Positions 1-10,462 of a stretch of 64,000 nt of DNA are shown here, one piece after another. Each line of letters starts with the position of its first letter. Within the stretch, counting starts at the first letter, position 1. Origin of the DNA: Siphonodentalium dalli (lineage: Eukaryota; Mollusca; Scaphopoda; Gadilida; Siphonodentaliidae). A model generated the notes under the pieces. That model had not been told where the DNA came from. It saw nothing but the letters and a program-made list of their open reading frames with translations, and did no database searches. The position numbers and the translations under genes were made by a program. The stretch lies in the NCBI GenBank assembly GCA_032622095.1, contig CP136066.1, forward strand, positions 203,008,978-203,072,977. The letters run 5' to 3'.

Positions 1-280
1 TGGGTATGGTTAGGACCGGGCATAAAACAAACATTTCATCACTTTGGCTGTGACTTCTGCCAGAATTATGTTACGAGGATATATTTATGAATTTTTGGTG
101 CAAAAATAATATTTATCGCCCGTGTTAATCTATAGCATGTATGTGCAACCTATAGTAAAATGCAACACATTAAACGTTTGATTATATACGCATTGTTTTC
201 GGCTGGTGCATGAACATTGGAATCCATTTTAACAGTGGTTTATTTGATGTAAACATGTTTTATTTCCAATCCCGATAGCA
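1..280. other. no feature recognised
   Basis: AT-rich sequence with no ORF of note and no repeat that I can match elsewhere in the window. Confidence 0.5.
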
Positions 281-615
281 TATATAGAGGATCTCACATG
301 AGTTTTTATTTTATACGGAATTTATCAACCGAGTTCACTAAATTCGATTTGAGCCGAGGTTTACCGAGGCTCAAATAGAATTTAGTGGACGAGGTTGATA
401 AATTACGTATAAAATAGGACGAGTGTGAGATACTTTTTATCACATGATCAAATAAACGCGAAGCAATGCGAAATATCCATCGAAAACAACGATAAAAACC
501 GCAGCGATCGCAAGTCATTTGAAGAACGATGTGACGTCATCGCACGCGCTGATATTAAACGTGTCTCTTATCGATAATTATGAAACTGCTTTTATGGGCA
601 AATTATGTGATAAAT
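281..615 (-). repeat. dispersed palindromic module, copy 1
   Basis: This ~335-bp module recurs in opposite orientation at 53374-53708 with very high identity, including a 70-codon reading frame that is the same in both copies except at one residue. Its centre is an imperfect palindrome (about 308-416) built on TTTATCAACC, ACTAAATTC and TTTGAGCC, with a short loop near 361. The shared reading frame probably reflects recent copying rather than coding, because the palindrome lies inside it. I infer a foldback/MITE-like element. No target duplication is visible here. Confidence 0.7.
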
Positions 616-663
616 GTATATAACATTAAAAGTTATACATTATCCGAATTAACTCTCCTAAAT

Positions 664-768
664 TACAATTTCTTTGGCTTCGGGGGGTAAAACATATTTG
701 ATTCGAGTCGAGGAACCCACCCATCAAAGCTCAGAGTTATCAGATATCGATTTTTGAAATTTGTTATC
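664..768 (+). repeat. fragment of the AGGTACTC TTAA MITE family
   Basis: This segment matches the interior of the complete element at 54206-54671, around its 54281-54385 part. It shares the TTTCTTTGGCTT, TTTGATTCGAGTCGA and AAAGCTCAGAGTTAT blocks. Neither terminal inverted repeat is present, so this is an eroded or truncated copy. Confidence 0.65.
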
Positions 769-1445
769 CCTGTGGGAGAGTCGCATTTATAAGATAATAC
801 ATTGGCACAGGGTTTTCGCAAACAATCAGGAAGCTCCAGTCGTGAACGGGTTAATTTGTGTTCATAAGATTGAACACTTGTTACATTGACACAGAAGTCC
901 TCGATGTACTCCATTATTCATGATGCCACAGCTCCAGCCTCGGCCGATTCAAGCAAGAGAGAATATTATCTTATCGTTTAAAATTGCAATGAACAGATAG
1001 TTCAGAAGACACAAAATTGACACAATTTAAACGGCCAAAATAAACGATACAATTTCTTTAACTCTTTACCAGCCAATCTTTGGCGAACGTCGATATATAA
1101 ACATGTGAACATCCGCGGCAAGATGTACGAAGCTTGCGTACTACGTCATATAAACATGTACTCAAGCAATACACACGCGAATTATTGTGCAGAACATGCA
1201 GTGATACACTCAGATGTTCACTGATATTCAATGTTGAGGAAATTCCACCGACACATTCTATTGGAGACACAAAACTCGCAAAGGCTATACCACAGAAGAA
1301 AAAAATTGGCATCAGTTTTAAAATTTGTTAAACACTGTGTTTGTGTAAAAACTGGACAGCAGATATAATTGTGTAGCACAAAGATTTAAGGCTGCTGTGA
1401 GATTTTTAACATGGTAGATTTTACGAGTTTGTGTTGCTAATAGAA
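769..1445. other. no gene recognised
   Basis: AT-rich sequence. The only internal link is a ~26-bp stretch at 1228-1253 (TTCAATGTTGAGGAAATTCC and onward) that recurs at 1931-1956 and, inverted and diverged, near 5370-5400. The short ORFs here have no recognisable domain. Confidence 0.5.
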
Positions 1446-1501
1446 CATATGTGACCCGCCATATCAAATCCAGTCGGAAGTCGGGATTTTTTTTACCTTG
1501 T

Positions 1502-1570
1502 GCCAATGCATTCTCTTATATATGCTAGTCGACCATAGGTCGGCTCGCATATATAAGAGAATGCATTGGC
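1502..1570. repeat. 69-bp palindrome (left member of pair)
   Basis: The arms read GCCAATGCATTCTCTTATAT and ATATAAGAGAATGCATTGGC around a TCGACCATAGGTCG-type centre. The same palindrome occurs about fourteen times in the window, complete or partial. Confidence 0.9.
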
Positions 1571-1790
1571 CTAATAATTTTTTACAATTTTAATAATTTG
1601 TTCTTGTATTCTTTAACAATTTTATAATTTCACCCATACAGAGCCCCAGACAAACATGTGCAGACGACACTCTTCTATATGCTTCTATATATGTGTGGGG
1701 CTCCCTGCAGGGTAATGGATGGTTTTTTTTATTTTATGTCCTAAAAATTGTAAGAAACATTTATTTAAAAACATGATAACAAATTGTTAG

Positions 1791-1859
1791 GCCAATGCAT
1801 TCTCTTATATAAGCGAGGCGACCTATGGCCGACTCGCATATATAAGAGAATGCATTGGC
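1791..1859. repeat. 69-bp palindrome (right member of pair)
   Basis: Inverted relative to 1502-1570: the centre reads GGCGACCTATGGCC. It is preceded by TTAG and followed by ACAGGG, the standard right-hand context of this core. Confidence 0.9.
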
Positions 1860-1919
1860 ACAGGGTAAAAAAAAATCTCAAATAGAACATACCTCGTCAA
1901 CTAACTATAATATACTCAC

Positions 1920-2010
1920 ATATTCAGTCATATTCAATGTTGAGAAAATTCCACCGACCCCGGCATATTTCATATGTCATTTCTACACAATTTTGTTTAA
2001 GATCAAATTT
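1920..2010. repeat. fragment shared with 5322-5755
   Basis: The segment carrying TTCAATGTTGAGAAAATTCC, CACCGAC and CATTTCTACACAATTTTG matches the reverse complement of about 5330-5400. It is a short remnant of the dispersed repeat whose better copies are at 5322-5755 and 51995-52463. Confidence 0.45.
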
Positions 2011-2299
2011 AAAACATATTGTGTAGAATGTATACATATTTGTTCCAAGAGTGTATGCCATGATTTGTTGAGAGGGTAATTATTTTCTAACATAGGGAGT
2101 TATATTGACATTGAAACTAACGGCGATGTTGCTGTTGGATCACATTTCATGAAGGTTGGCGAAGGTATACACTCGTTTCCTACCTCGGACCCAACCTAAG
2201 CTGAACATGCGCACTGTGCCCATTGGTTATCGCTTTCTAATTTTTTATTTCAGGTGTAATAGTCACATAGAACGTATACAGTCAATGAAAAGGTCCCTG

Positions 2300-4412
2300 C
2301 ATTATAACCACACGGTCACGACATGCGGGTATATACGATGATGATTGTGTCCATTATAACCACACGGTCACGACATGCTGGCCTATACGATGATGATTGT
2401 GTCCATTATAACCACACGGTCACGACATGCAGGCCTATACGATGATGATTGTGTCCATTATAACCACACGGTCACGACATGCAGTCCTATACGATGATGA
2501 TTGTGTCCATTATAACACACGGCCACGACATGCATTCCTATACGATGGTGATTGTGTCCATTATAACCACACGGTCACGACATGCAGGTCTATACGATGA
2601 TGATTGTGTCCATTATAACAACACGGTCACGACATGCAGTCCTATACGATGATGATTTTGTCCATTATAACCACACGGTCACGACATACAGGCCTATACG
2701 ATGATGACTGTGTCCATTATAACCACACGGTCACGACATACAGGCCTATACGATGGTGATTATGTCCATTATAACCACACGGTCACGATAAGCAAGCCTA
2801 TACGGTGATAATTGTGTCCATTATAACCACACGGTCACGACATGCAGTTCTATATGGTGATGACTGTGTCCATTATAACCACACAGCCACGACATGCAGT
2901 CATATACGATGATGATTGTGTCCATTATAACCACACGGTCACGACATGCAGTCATACGATGGTGAGTGTGTCCATTATAACCACACGGTCACAACAAGCA
3001 GGTCTATACGATGGTGATTGTGTCCATTATAACCACACGGTCACGACATGCAGTTCTATACGATGATGATTGTGTCCATTGTAACCACACGGCCACGACA
3101 TGCAGTCCTATGCGATGGTGATTGTGTCCATTATAACCACACGGTCACGACATGCAGGTCTATACGATGATGAATGTGTCCATTATAACCACACGGTCAC
3201 GACATGTAGTCCTATACGATGATGATTGTGTCCATTTTAACCACACGGTCATGCTGTCCTATACGATGATGATTGTGTCCATTATAACCACACGGTCACG
3301 ACATGCAGGTCTATACGATGATGATTGTGTCCATTATAACCACACGGTCACGGCATGCAGTAATATACGACAGTGATTGTGTCCATTATAACCACACGGT
3401 CACGACATGCAGGCCAAAATGATGATGATTGTGTCCATTATAACCACACGGTCACGACATGCAGTTCTATACGATGATGATTGTGTCCATTGTAACCACA
3501 CGGCCACGACATGCAGTCCTATACGATGGTGATTGTGTCCATTATAACCACACAGTCGCCACATGCAGGTCAAATCGATGATGATTGTGTCCATTATAAC
3601 CACACGGTCACGACATGCAGGTCTATACGATGATGAATGTGTCCAGTATAACCACACGGTCACGACATGTAGTCCTATACGATGATGATTGTGTCCATTT
3701 TAACCACACGGTTATGCTGTCCTATACGATGATGATTGTGTCCATTATAACCACACGGTCACGATATGCAGGTCTATACGATGATGATTGTGTCCATTAT
3801 AACCACACCGTCACGGCATGCAGAAATATACGACAGTGATTGTGTCCATTATAACCACACGGTCACGACATGCAGGTCTATACGGTGATGATTGTGTCCA
3901 GTATAGCCACACGGTCACGACATGCAGTCCTATACGATGGTTATTGTGTCCATTATAACCACACGGTCACGACATGCAGGTCAAATCGATGATGATTGTG
4001 TCCATTATAACCACACGGTCACGACATGCAGGTATATACGATGATGAATGTGTCCATTATAGCCACACGGTCACGACATGCAGTCCTATACGATGATTAT
4101 TGTGTCCATTTTAAACACACGGTCATGCTGTCCTATACGATGATGTTTATGTCCATTATAAACACACGGTCACGACATGCAGGTCTATACGATGATGATT
4201 GTGTCCATTATAACCACACGGTCACGACATGCAGGCCAAAACGATGATGATTGTGTCCATTATAACCACACGGTCACGCTATGCAGGCCAAAACGATGAT
4301 GATTGTGTCCATTATAACCACACGGTCACGACATGCAGGCCAAAACGATGATGATTGTGTCCATTATAACCACACGGTCACGACATGCAGGCCTATACGA
4401 TGATGATTGTGT
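2300..4412. repeat. 52-bp minisatellite, about 40 units, with higher-order structure
   Basis: The unit reads GTGTCCATTATAACCACACG, then GTCACGACATGCAGGCC, then TATACGATGATGATT (52 bp). Units differ by point changes at a few sites (CAGGCC/CAGTCC/CAGGTC, GATGATG/GATGGTG). A shortened unit, in which CACGACATG is lost before CTGTCC, recurs near 3251, 3714 and 4125. That defines higher-order blocks of 463 and 411 bp, about nine and eight monomers. Short ORFs on both strands are a by-product of the repeat and are not genes. Confidence 0.95.
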
Positions 4413-5321
4413 TATCAACTGATACGGTTGACCGATTGCCTTTGGCTAAATGGAATTTTCGTTGATAGGGTTGAAGATATCCTCTTTGGTCAAAGCAACC
4501 TATCCAATACTCTAAATGCTAAATTGTTGAGCAATACGCAAGCGTTCATTGCATCGTCAGGTAGATTCCATTGACGGAAAATCTTCAAAATCCCAATAAG
4601 CCTATATCTTCATGTATTCACCCATATTGCTATCAAAAGACTCGGCTTAGCTCTATACTGTGGTTCGTGTGTCGCAGGCATTGTCGTTATATAAAAGAAC
4701 GAGAGAGAATGAGTGGTTCGGGGGGGGGGGGGCTAGCCCGGGATTGTCGGAAGGACCGAATGGTCCTCCCCTTAATCCCTACTATAAAAGAACGAACGAG
4801 TTTTTATTGTTTATATCCCATAAATACACATGTGTATATATAATAAACAAGCTTCGTACATCTCGCCGCCGGGATTTATATCAGACGCACCTATATATCA
4901 GCCGACGCTATTCTTTCGGCCGACGGTTTCTCCCGAGGGTAACGTCAAGCGCACGCAAAAGCAATTGGTGATAAGTATGTTAATGCTGGCGGGTTCGTTA
5001 ATCACTAAACACCTTGTTTATTAGGATTCCGGCTAGATAATTTGAATCATATTAGGGGCACCTATGATGATCGACGGGTGACTCGACCTATACCCATTGA
5101 TTGATCACCCCGTGTCTCTCGAAGATAAGATTCTTGGTTAGCTGTTTATTTCTATTGAAGTGGGGCCACGTGCTGTATATTTTTGCACAGTTTCTAGATT
5201 TGTTCTCGGCATAAATATATATATGAAGACCGGGCGTTTGAGGAATTGTGAGCAGAGATACATCTCTTCTTGTTAGTTATAAGGTCGCGGGTCAAGGTAG
5301 AAATGTACACTCTTAGAACGA
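4413..5321. other. no gene recognised
   Basis: Mixed-composition spacer with a 13-G run at 4720-4732 and a moderately GC-rich patch near 4860-4950. The overlapping short ORFs at 4571-5024 show no domain or conservation that I can see. Confidence 0.5.
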
Positions 5322-5755
5322 ATGTGTTAAATTCTACAAAATTGTGTAGAAATGACACATAACACATATATGTCGGTGGGATTTTCTTAATTATAATGTT
5401 CTTCGCTGTATGTGAAAGTCACAACTCGAAATTGCGCGATTTAAGTGACTTCGTGAGCAATTTTGCTTTACGTCGCTTACAATTATGGAATTTCTCCTGG
5501 GTAATTAATTAAATGTTTATTATAGCGATATCGGCTCACAAATGTCACAAATAAACATGCAACCTCGAGCTGCTTGGGACCACCTCAAAATGTGAAGTAG
5601 ATTATTGAGGAACAAGTATTAACAAAGAAATATATTCCCTGCCATGTTTGTTCAATGTTATAAAGTTCCCTGTCAGAATGGGTCAGAACATCATGTTTTT
5701 GTTCACGCGGAATATGATATATACGGGCGTTAGCCAAAGTAGAGATTCGTGACAC
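5322..5755. mobile_element. dispersed TIR element, copy with right end
   Basis: This is homologous to 51995-52463. Shared blocks include GATTTAAGTGA, TTTTGCTTTACGTCGCTTAC, AATTATGGAATTTC and the right end ACGGGCGTTAGCCAAAGTAG followed by AGATTC. In the 51995 copy that right end is matched by an inverted left end. Here the left end is not recognisable, so the copy is eroded. It is non-coding. Confidence 0.65.
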
Positions 5756-5796
5756 GTTCTAGCGCATCCCCTCCTTCCATATTACGTTCTAGCACA

Positions 5797-5816
5797 CCCC
5801 CCCCCCCCCCCCCCCC
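5797..5816. repeat. C homopolymer run
   Basis: Twenty consecutive C after AGCACA. G/C homopolymer runs recur through the window at 15700, 32792, 37184, 40351 and 51801. Confidence 0.95.
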
Positions 5817-5942
5817 ACTTCCATATTACGTTGGCGTTATTTTTATGTTCAATTGAGCCATGTCCGCTTCAATGGGGACTATACATAAATCCAAACATTT
5901 ATAAGACGCTTTCTAAATATAGACACACCAATTCGTGTGTAC

Positions 5943-5961
5943 ATATATATATATATATATA
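5943..5961. repeat. (TA)n microsatellite
   Basis: The alternating TA tract continues as the much longer (TA)n at 6493-6577 on the far side of the Helitron-like element. Confidence 0.9.
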
Positions 5962-6491
5962 TCTCATATATATTTTGAAGACCTCTGTCTGTATGTATGT
6001 TTGTTTGTCTGTCTGTCTGTCTGTCTGTCATTAATACAAATCTACGATTCTTGACCGATCGGGACGAAACTTGGTACGTGAGTGTAGTTTGACCAGGCGG
6101 TCGTCGTTGTCGTATTGGCGAGCCCGTGCGGCGCCCGCTTCGCGCATGCGCAGACGAGATCTCGGAAACGGGTGGAGCTATCGACTTGAAATTTGCTATG
6201 TGGATGTATCTTGCCCCGGATGCAAATTTTATCGGGTCGCCGAGCCCGTGCGACACCAGCTTCGCGCATGCGCAGACGAGATCTCGGAAACGGGTGGAGC
6301 TATCGACTTGAAATTTGGTATGTGAATGTATCTTGCCCCGGATACGAATTTTATCGGGTCGCCGAGCCCGTGCGACGCCAGCTTCGTGCATGCGCAGACC
6401 AGATCTCGGAAACGGGTAGAGCGATCGACTTGAAATTTGGTTTTTGAATAGCCCGGATGAATAGCCCGGACAACGTCGGGCTCATCGGCTA

Positions 6492-6492
<1 letters not shown>
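5962..6492 (+). mobile_element. non-autonomous Helitron-like element in a (TA)n tract
   Basis: The 5' end reads TCTCATATATATTTTGAAGA. It is followed by a (CTGT)n head at 5987-6030 and about three 122-bp units (boundaries near 6119, 6241 and 6363) containing GCGCATGCGCAGA, GATCTCGGAAACGGGT and TTTATCGGGTCGCC. The 3' end has a stem-loop (AGCCCG at 6463-6468 paired with CGGGCT at 6477-6482), six bases, then CTAG. Helitrons are known for 5'-TC, 3'-CTRR with a subterminal hairpin, and insertion between A and T without target duplication. Here A precedes TC and T follows CTAG inside (TA)n, as that rule predicts. The same 122-bp units end the array at 44382-50553. There is no Rep/helicase ORF, so it is non-autonomous. 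Confidence 0.75.

Positions 6493-6584
<92 letters not shown>
6493..6584. repeat. (TA)n/(TG)n microsatellite
   Basis: Long TA repeat interrupted by one GC at 6529-6530 and ending in TGTGTGTG. Confidence 0.95.
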
Positions 6585-6585
<1 letters not shown>

Positions 6586-6589
6586 TTAA

Positions 6590-6930
6590 CCCTCTCATTA
6601 CGGGAGATTCCTGATTTTTTTGCGAAAACCCTGTTCCAATGCATTCTCTTATATATGCGAGCCTAATAAATTTTATATTATTTTTTATAATTGTTAAAAA
6701 ATGAAGAAATATTTTTTTTAAATTGTTGAAGAATGTAAGAAAAACATGATAAAAAATTGACAAAGAATGTAAGAAAAAAATGATAAAAAGTGATAAAATT
6801 GTTTAAGAATATAAGAAAAAATCTTAAAATTGTTATAGAATGTAAGAACAAATTATAAAGAATAATAAAAATTGTTAAAGAATGTAAGAAAAATTTATAA
6901 AAAAAATTGTTAGGTCAATGCATTCTGGTC
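6590..6930. mobile_element. degenerate palindrome-type element with CCCTCTCATTACGGG end
   Basis: TTAA at 6586-6589 is followed by CCCTCTCATTACGGGAGA, a T-run, ACCCTGTTCC and then only the left arm of the 69-bp palindrome (to about 6664). The spacer is several diverged ~38-bp repeats of AAAATTGTTAAAGAATGTAA type. A stub (GGTCAATGCATTCTGG, 6912-6928) marks where the second palindrome should be. Both palindromes are therefore halved. The outer end differs from those at 1446 and 17077. Confidence 0.6.
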
Positions 6931-7112
6931 TTTAATGATGTGCTGTCTGTGTTCTAGCCTGGTCCACGATAATGTGCATTTCAACTGAATAAACGTGTTC
7001 TAGGAGGTCAATGAATTATACTAACTTCTTAACATGAATCCACATATGTGCTATGAACAGTGGTTTGACTAGTTTGTTGCATACCATAAACCAGAATACT
7101 GAACCTGGTATC
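6931..7112. other. no feature recognised
   Basis: Short unassigned spacer between two palindrome-type elements. Confidence 0.5.
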
Positions 7113-7577
7113 CATATGTGCCCCGCCATATCAAATCCAGTCGGGATTTTTTTACCCTGTGCCAATGCATTCTCTTATATATGCGAGTCGACCATAGGTC
7201 GCCTCGCATATATAAGAGAATGCATTGGCCTAACAATTTTTTATCATTTTTTTTAAATAAATGTTTCTTACAATTTTTAGGACATAAAATAAAAAAAAAA
7301 CATCCATTACCCTGCAGGGAGCCCCACACATATATAGAAGCATATAGAAGAGTGTCGTCTGCTCATGTTTGTCTGGAGCTCTGTACGGGTGAAATTATAA
7401 GATTGTTAAAGAATACAAGAAAAAATTATTAAAATTGTAAAAAGAAGTTAGGCCAATGCATTCTCTTATATACGCGAGGCGACCTATGGTCGACTCGCAT
7501 ATATAAGAGAATGCATTGGCACAGGGTAATACAAAATCCCGACTTACGACTGGATTTGATATGGCGGGTCACATATT
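7113..7577. mobile_element. complete palindrome-pair element with CATATGTG outer TIRs
   Basis: The outer inverted ends are CATATGTGCCCCGCCATATC at the left and GATATGGCGGGTCACATATT at the right, both extending through the TCCAGTCG/CGACTGGA block. Inside lie CCCTGTGCC, palindrome 7161-7229, a ~220-bp spacer, the inverted palindrome 7452-7520, and GGCACAGGG. This is the best copy of the family; 1446-1870 is the same element inverted and truncated. It has no ORF with a recognisable domain. The target duplication is unclear. Confidence 0.8.
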
Positions 7578-7731
7578 ATATCACTTTTATCTGGACCATT
7601 GCCTCTCTTGTAAATTCCATTATAATACATTATGTACCTATCTAGTCTATGTTGATATGCCGTGGTTATCAACACGACTGAAAGTTAAGCAAAACGATGT
7701 TCAAAAGTGTCACAATTCAAAATTAACTTAA

Positions 7732-8060
7732 AGGCATGGATGACCTCGCGGTGGGTTTTGCTGTTTAATTGCCACATCCTTTAAATATTGTTCTTATACC
7801 AATCATAAATATCCCGTAAATAGTATGTTATGTCAAGTTCATGCGCTTTGTTATGTAAAGAGCCAAAATTGTTACAGAACATGGCTTTTGTTTACATAAC
7901 ACAGCTTACGAACCTGACAATAACATACTATTTACGCGATATTTATGACTGGTATATATATGAACAAAATATGCCTATATTTTAATATTCTTTCTGTTTA
8001 TGGCAGTGTTAACGGTGTTTTATTTTAATAGCAATACCCACCGCGAAGGCCACCCGTGCT
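7732..8060. mobile_element. TTAA-flanked foldback MITE (AGGCATGGATGACC ends)
   Basis: TTAA at 7728-7731 and 8061-8064 flank a 329-bp element. Its left end is AGGCATGGATGACCTCGCGG and its right end is the inverted CCGCGAAGGCCACCCGTGCT. The inversion continues inward: CATAAATATCCCGTAAATAG on the left pairs with CTATTTACGCGATATTTATG on the right, and GTTATGTAAA pairs with TTTACATAAC. A four-base TTAA duplication is typical of the piggyBac and Kolobok superfamilies. There is no coding capacity. A second left end lies at 54917. Confidence 0.85.
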
Positions 8061-8120
8061 TTAATTGTCACAGCACAACTAACAACGAGACAAGCAGGAC
8101 AAAGAACAGCCATTATTATA

Positions 8121-8325
8121 ATTGGGCAATTTTGTTATCAAAATTTGTAATTTCTAAACCGGAAATATTTACTCTATAGACTATATATTACTCCGACGAT
8201 ACCGGTACACTTATGTTACACGAACTATAGTGACCTTTGAACTTCCCATGATTCTCTTGGATTTTCCCATAATTGACTCGATTTCGAATTTTTCGACATG
8301 GCACTTCGATTAAGTTTTTAGTTCC
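8121..8325. repeat. dispersed 205-bp segment, copy 1
   Basis: Nearly identical to 13262-13500, beginning TAATTGGGCAATTTTGTTAT. This copy lacks about 41 bp (CTAATATCGGGTATAAAACA and onward) present at about 13419-13459, located just after CCCATAATT. Non-coding. Confidence 0.8.
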
Positions 8326-9483
8326 TTGTTTAGTTATTTTAAAAAACTTTCGACAGATCGATATATTGTCATCCGAAGTCAGCTCTAAGGCCGGAACGAG
8401 AGATTCAATCAGTATATTGACAGAGCACAGCAATATTGTCATCGAGATACCGAATTAATCAGTTAATTATTGCTAATGTATCGGCCAATGGAGGAATGTA
8501 TTCACTCAGGAGCAATTACATGTGTTCATTCCGTGGGCGCTTCTGTGGTAATTCTTATTATATCAAGGAAATGGACTCCCGACTATCTGGACTTTAAGGT
8601 AATATAAATCCTTAATATCATCGTTCGTCGAACCATCAGAGCGTTTAATGGTCAATGGTTATGGAAGTTTTAATTACATTTTATCAAATGTTAACGCTAC
8701 ACGATATTCACGGTTAACAACGAACTTGGTTCTGGGGCTTTCTCAGCAATGCCCGCTATTGAACGATTGACGTCCGTGCTAACAGCGATGTATATATCAT
8801 TTACGTTCATGGTGCTAACTGCTTGTTCGAATGGAGTTCTGTGCTGCATCCATGTTTAGCATGTGGACATGACGTTAAGAGTTATTTATAACCTGAATCT
8901 GTTATTACTATTGGAAGTGACATCATCTGTGACATCACGATCTATTTATATTATTGACATGTTTATCAGTGACGTCAATTCTATATGGACCATGCAGTGT
9001 CTACTTTCATATTGTGACATCATCGTGGAATTCAAGATGGACATTAATGACTTATTCACTTATTGAATGTTATACTTCAAATTTTGACTTTGAATTAATT
9101 TTTTTTAATTCTAAATTTTATACATTGATATTTAATTTTTAAATGTTTTGAAATGAAATATATTTTAATTTTCTTATTCAGTCAATTTGTTCTCAATTTT
9201 GAACATGTAATTTAATTTTTATGTTTTCAATATGAACTTTTTGAGTTATGAATTTTTCAAATCGAATCTATCCTAGTTTTGACTTAGTGAGTTTTGCATA
9301 CCCAATATTTACTTGTCAACTTTTTAAGAAAGTTTTTAGACATTATTTTGTCAGGCGTCCGACTTTGAATAATTTAGTATTAGGTATTGCAAATATAGTT
9401 TGATAGTCTGACTTAGATATAAGTTTGGCTAGTTATCATTTTTCAATAGAGAAGTTGAACTTTGAAAATTTGGTTCTAATTTT
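8326..9483. other. no gene recognised
   Basis: Strongly AT-rich, particularly 9060-9480. The short ORFs show no domain. Confidence 0.5.
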
Positions 9484-9932
9484 TACAAATTTCATGAAAG
9501 GGCATACATATATTACATGTGTCCGATCATAACATGGATCAATATCACTACAAATGTCCAAGTAAACTGAATAGTTGCTTTTCTCTGTATGTAGAAGTTC
9601 GGTTCTATGTAGGTTATACTTTATATTTTTGAAATTACAGAGATTAAATTTTGACTTGAGCAATCTTTTTTTTAAATCTATTGGATGCTGGTTGAATTAT
9701 CACATGGAGTTAACAAATTTCATGAAATGGCATACATGTGCCCGATCATAACATGATCAATATCACCACAAATGTTCAAGTAAACTGAATAGCTGCCTTT
9801 CTCTGTATGTAGAAGTTCAGTTATATGTAGGTTATACTGAATATTATTCAAATTACAGAGCTTATATTTTGACTTGACAATCATTTTAAAATTTGGTTGG
9901 ATGCTGGTTGAATTATTACATGGAGTTAACTT
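9484..9932. repeat. two tandem ~225-bp units
   Basis: The first unit (9484-9712) and second unit (9713-9932) both start ACAAATTTCATGAAA. They share CCGATCATAACATG, AAGTAAACTGAATAG, TCTCTGTATGTAGAAGTTC and GGATGCTGGTTGAATTAT. Both carry an overlapping minus-strand ORF only because of the duplication. Confidence 0.85.
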
Positions 9933-10462
9933 TAGTGTTAATGTCACATACATGTATAGATTACTAAATGTCCAATACGTTATACATTGTAACAATCTCT
10001 TGTCAATATTCATGAGTTGCTTACTATACAAAAAATTGTAGCCTGCAATCCGCTCCTTGCAATCAAGTTGATCATTTTTAATTAATTATATTAATTAAAA
10101 GTTATTTTATAATATTTTCAGTTTGCATATATATATTTATAACATGCTTGCTTAAGAAAAATGGTTTTATGTCTGCATAAGCTATATATTTTTAGTAATT
10201 TACTCTCTTGTTTTAGTACATAAACTATATACTGTATTACATCATAAGATTATCATTATTACAGTAAAATGCTCTAGTGACTAGGTCCCCTCGCCTTTGT
10301 TTTGGAATATATATATGTGTGTGTGTGTAAGCATAGCTTCCTTTTGAGACATTGGCGAGTCGACTTTGTCGCTTTGAACCGACGAACTTCTTTGTCTCGG
10401 TGTCTCGAATTTGAGACATGCATCCGATGACTTTTGGAGGTGAAATTTAAGCCATCCAGCTA
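9933..10462. other. no gene recognised
   Basis: AT-rich sequence with a short (AT)/(GT) microsatellite at 10307-10328. Confidence 0.5.

Larger units (their letters stand above)
1446..1870. mobile_element. palindrome-pair element with CATATGTG outer end, truncated on the right
   Basis: The left outer end reads CATATGTGACCCGCCATATC, followed by CCAGTCGG and a T-run. It leads into CC(T)TGTGCC and a ~69-bp near-perfect palindrome (1502-1570). A ~220-bp AT-rich spacer follows, then an inverted second palindrome (1791-1859) ending GGCACAGGG. The spacer is the reverse complement of the one at 7230-7451. The right outer end is degenerate: only TAAAAAAAAATC survives, where the 7113-7577 copy keeps the full inverted end. 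There is no coding capacity, so this is non-autonomous. Confidence 0.75.

Noticed and set aside
2842-4247. Series of 73-74-codon ORFs and a CRISPR-like look in the 52-bp repeat
   Set aside because: The repeats are contiguous with no unique spacers, so this is a minisatellite and not a CRISPR array; the ORFs are copies of the same repeat.
5879-6391. 170-codon minus-strand ORF
   Set aside because: Entirely within the Helitron-like element and its 122-bp units; the same frame recurs in every array unit at 44-50 kb.
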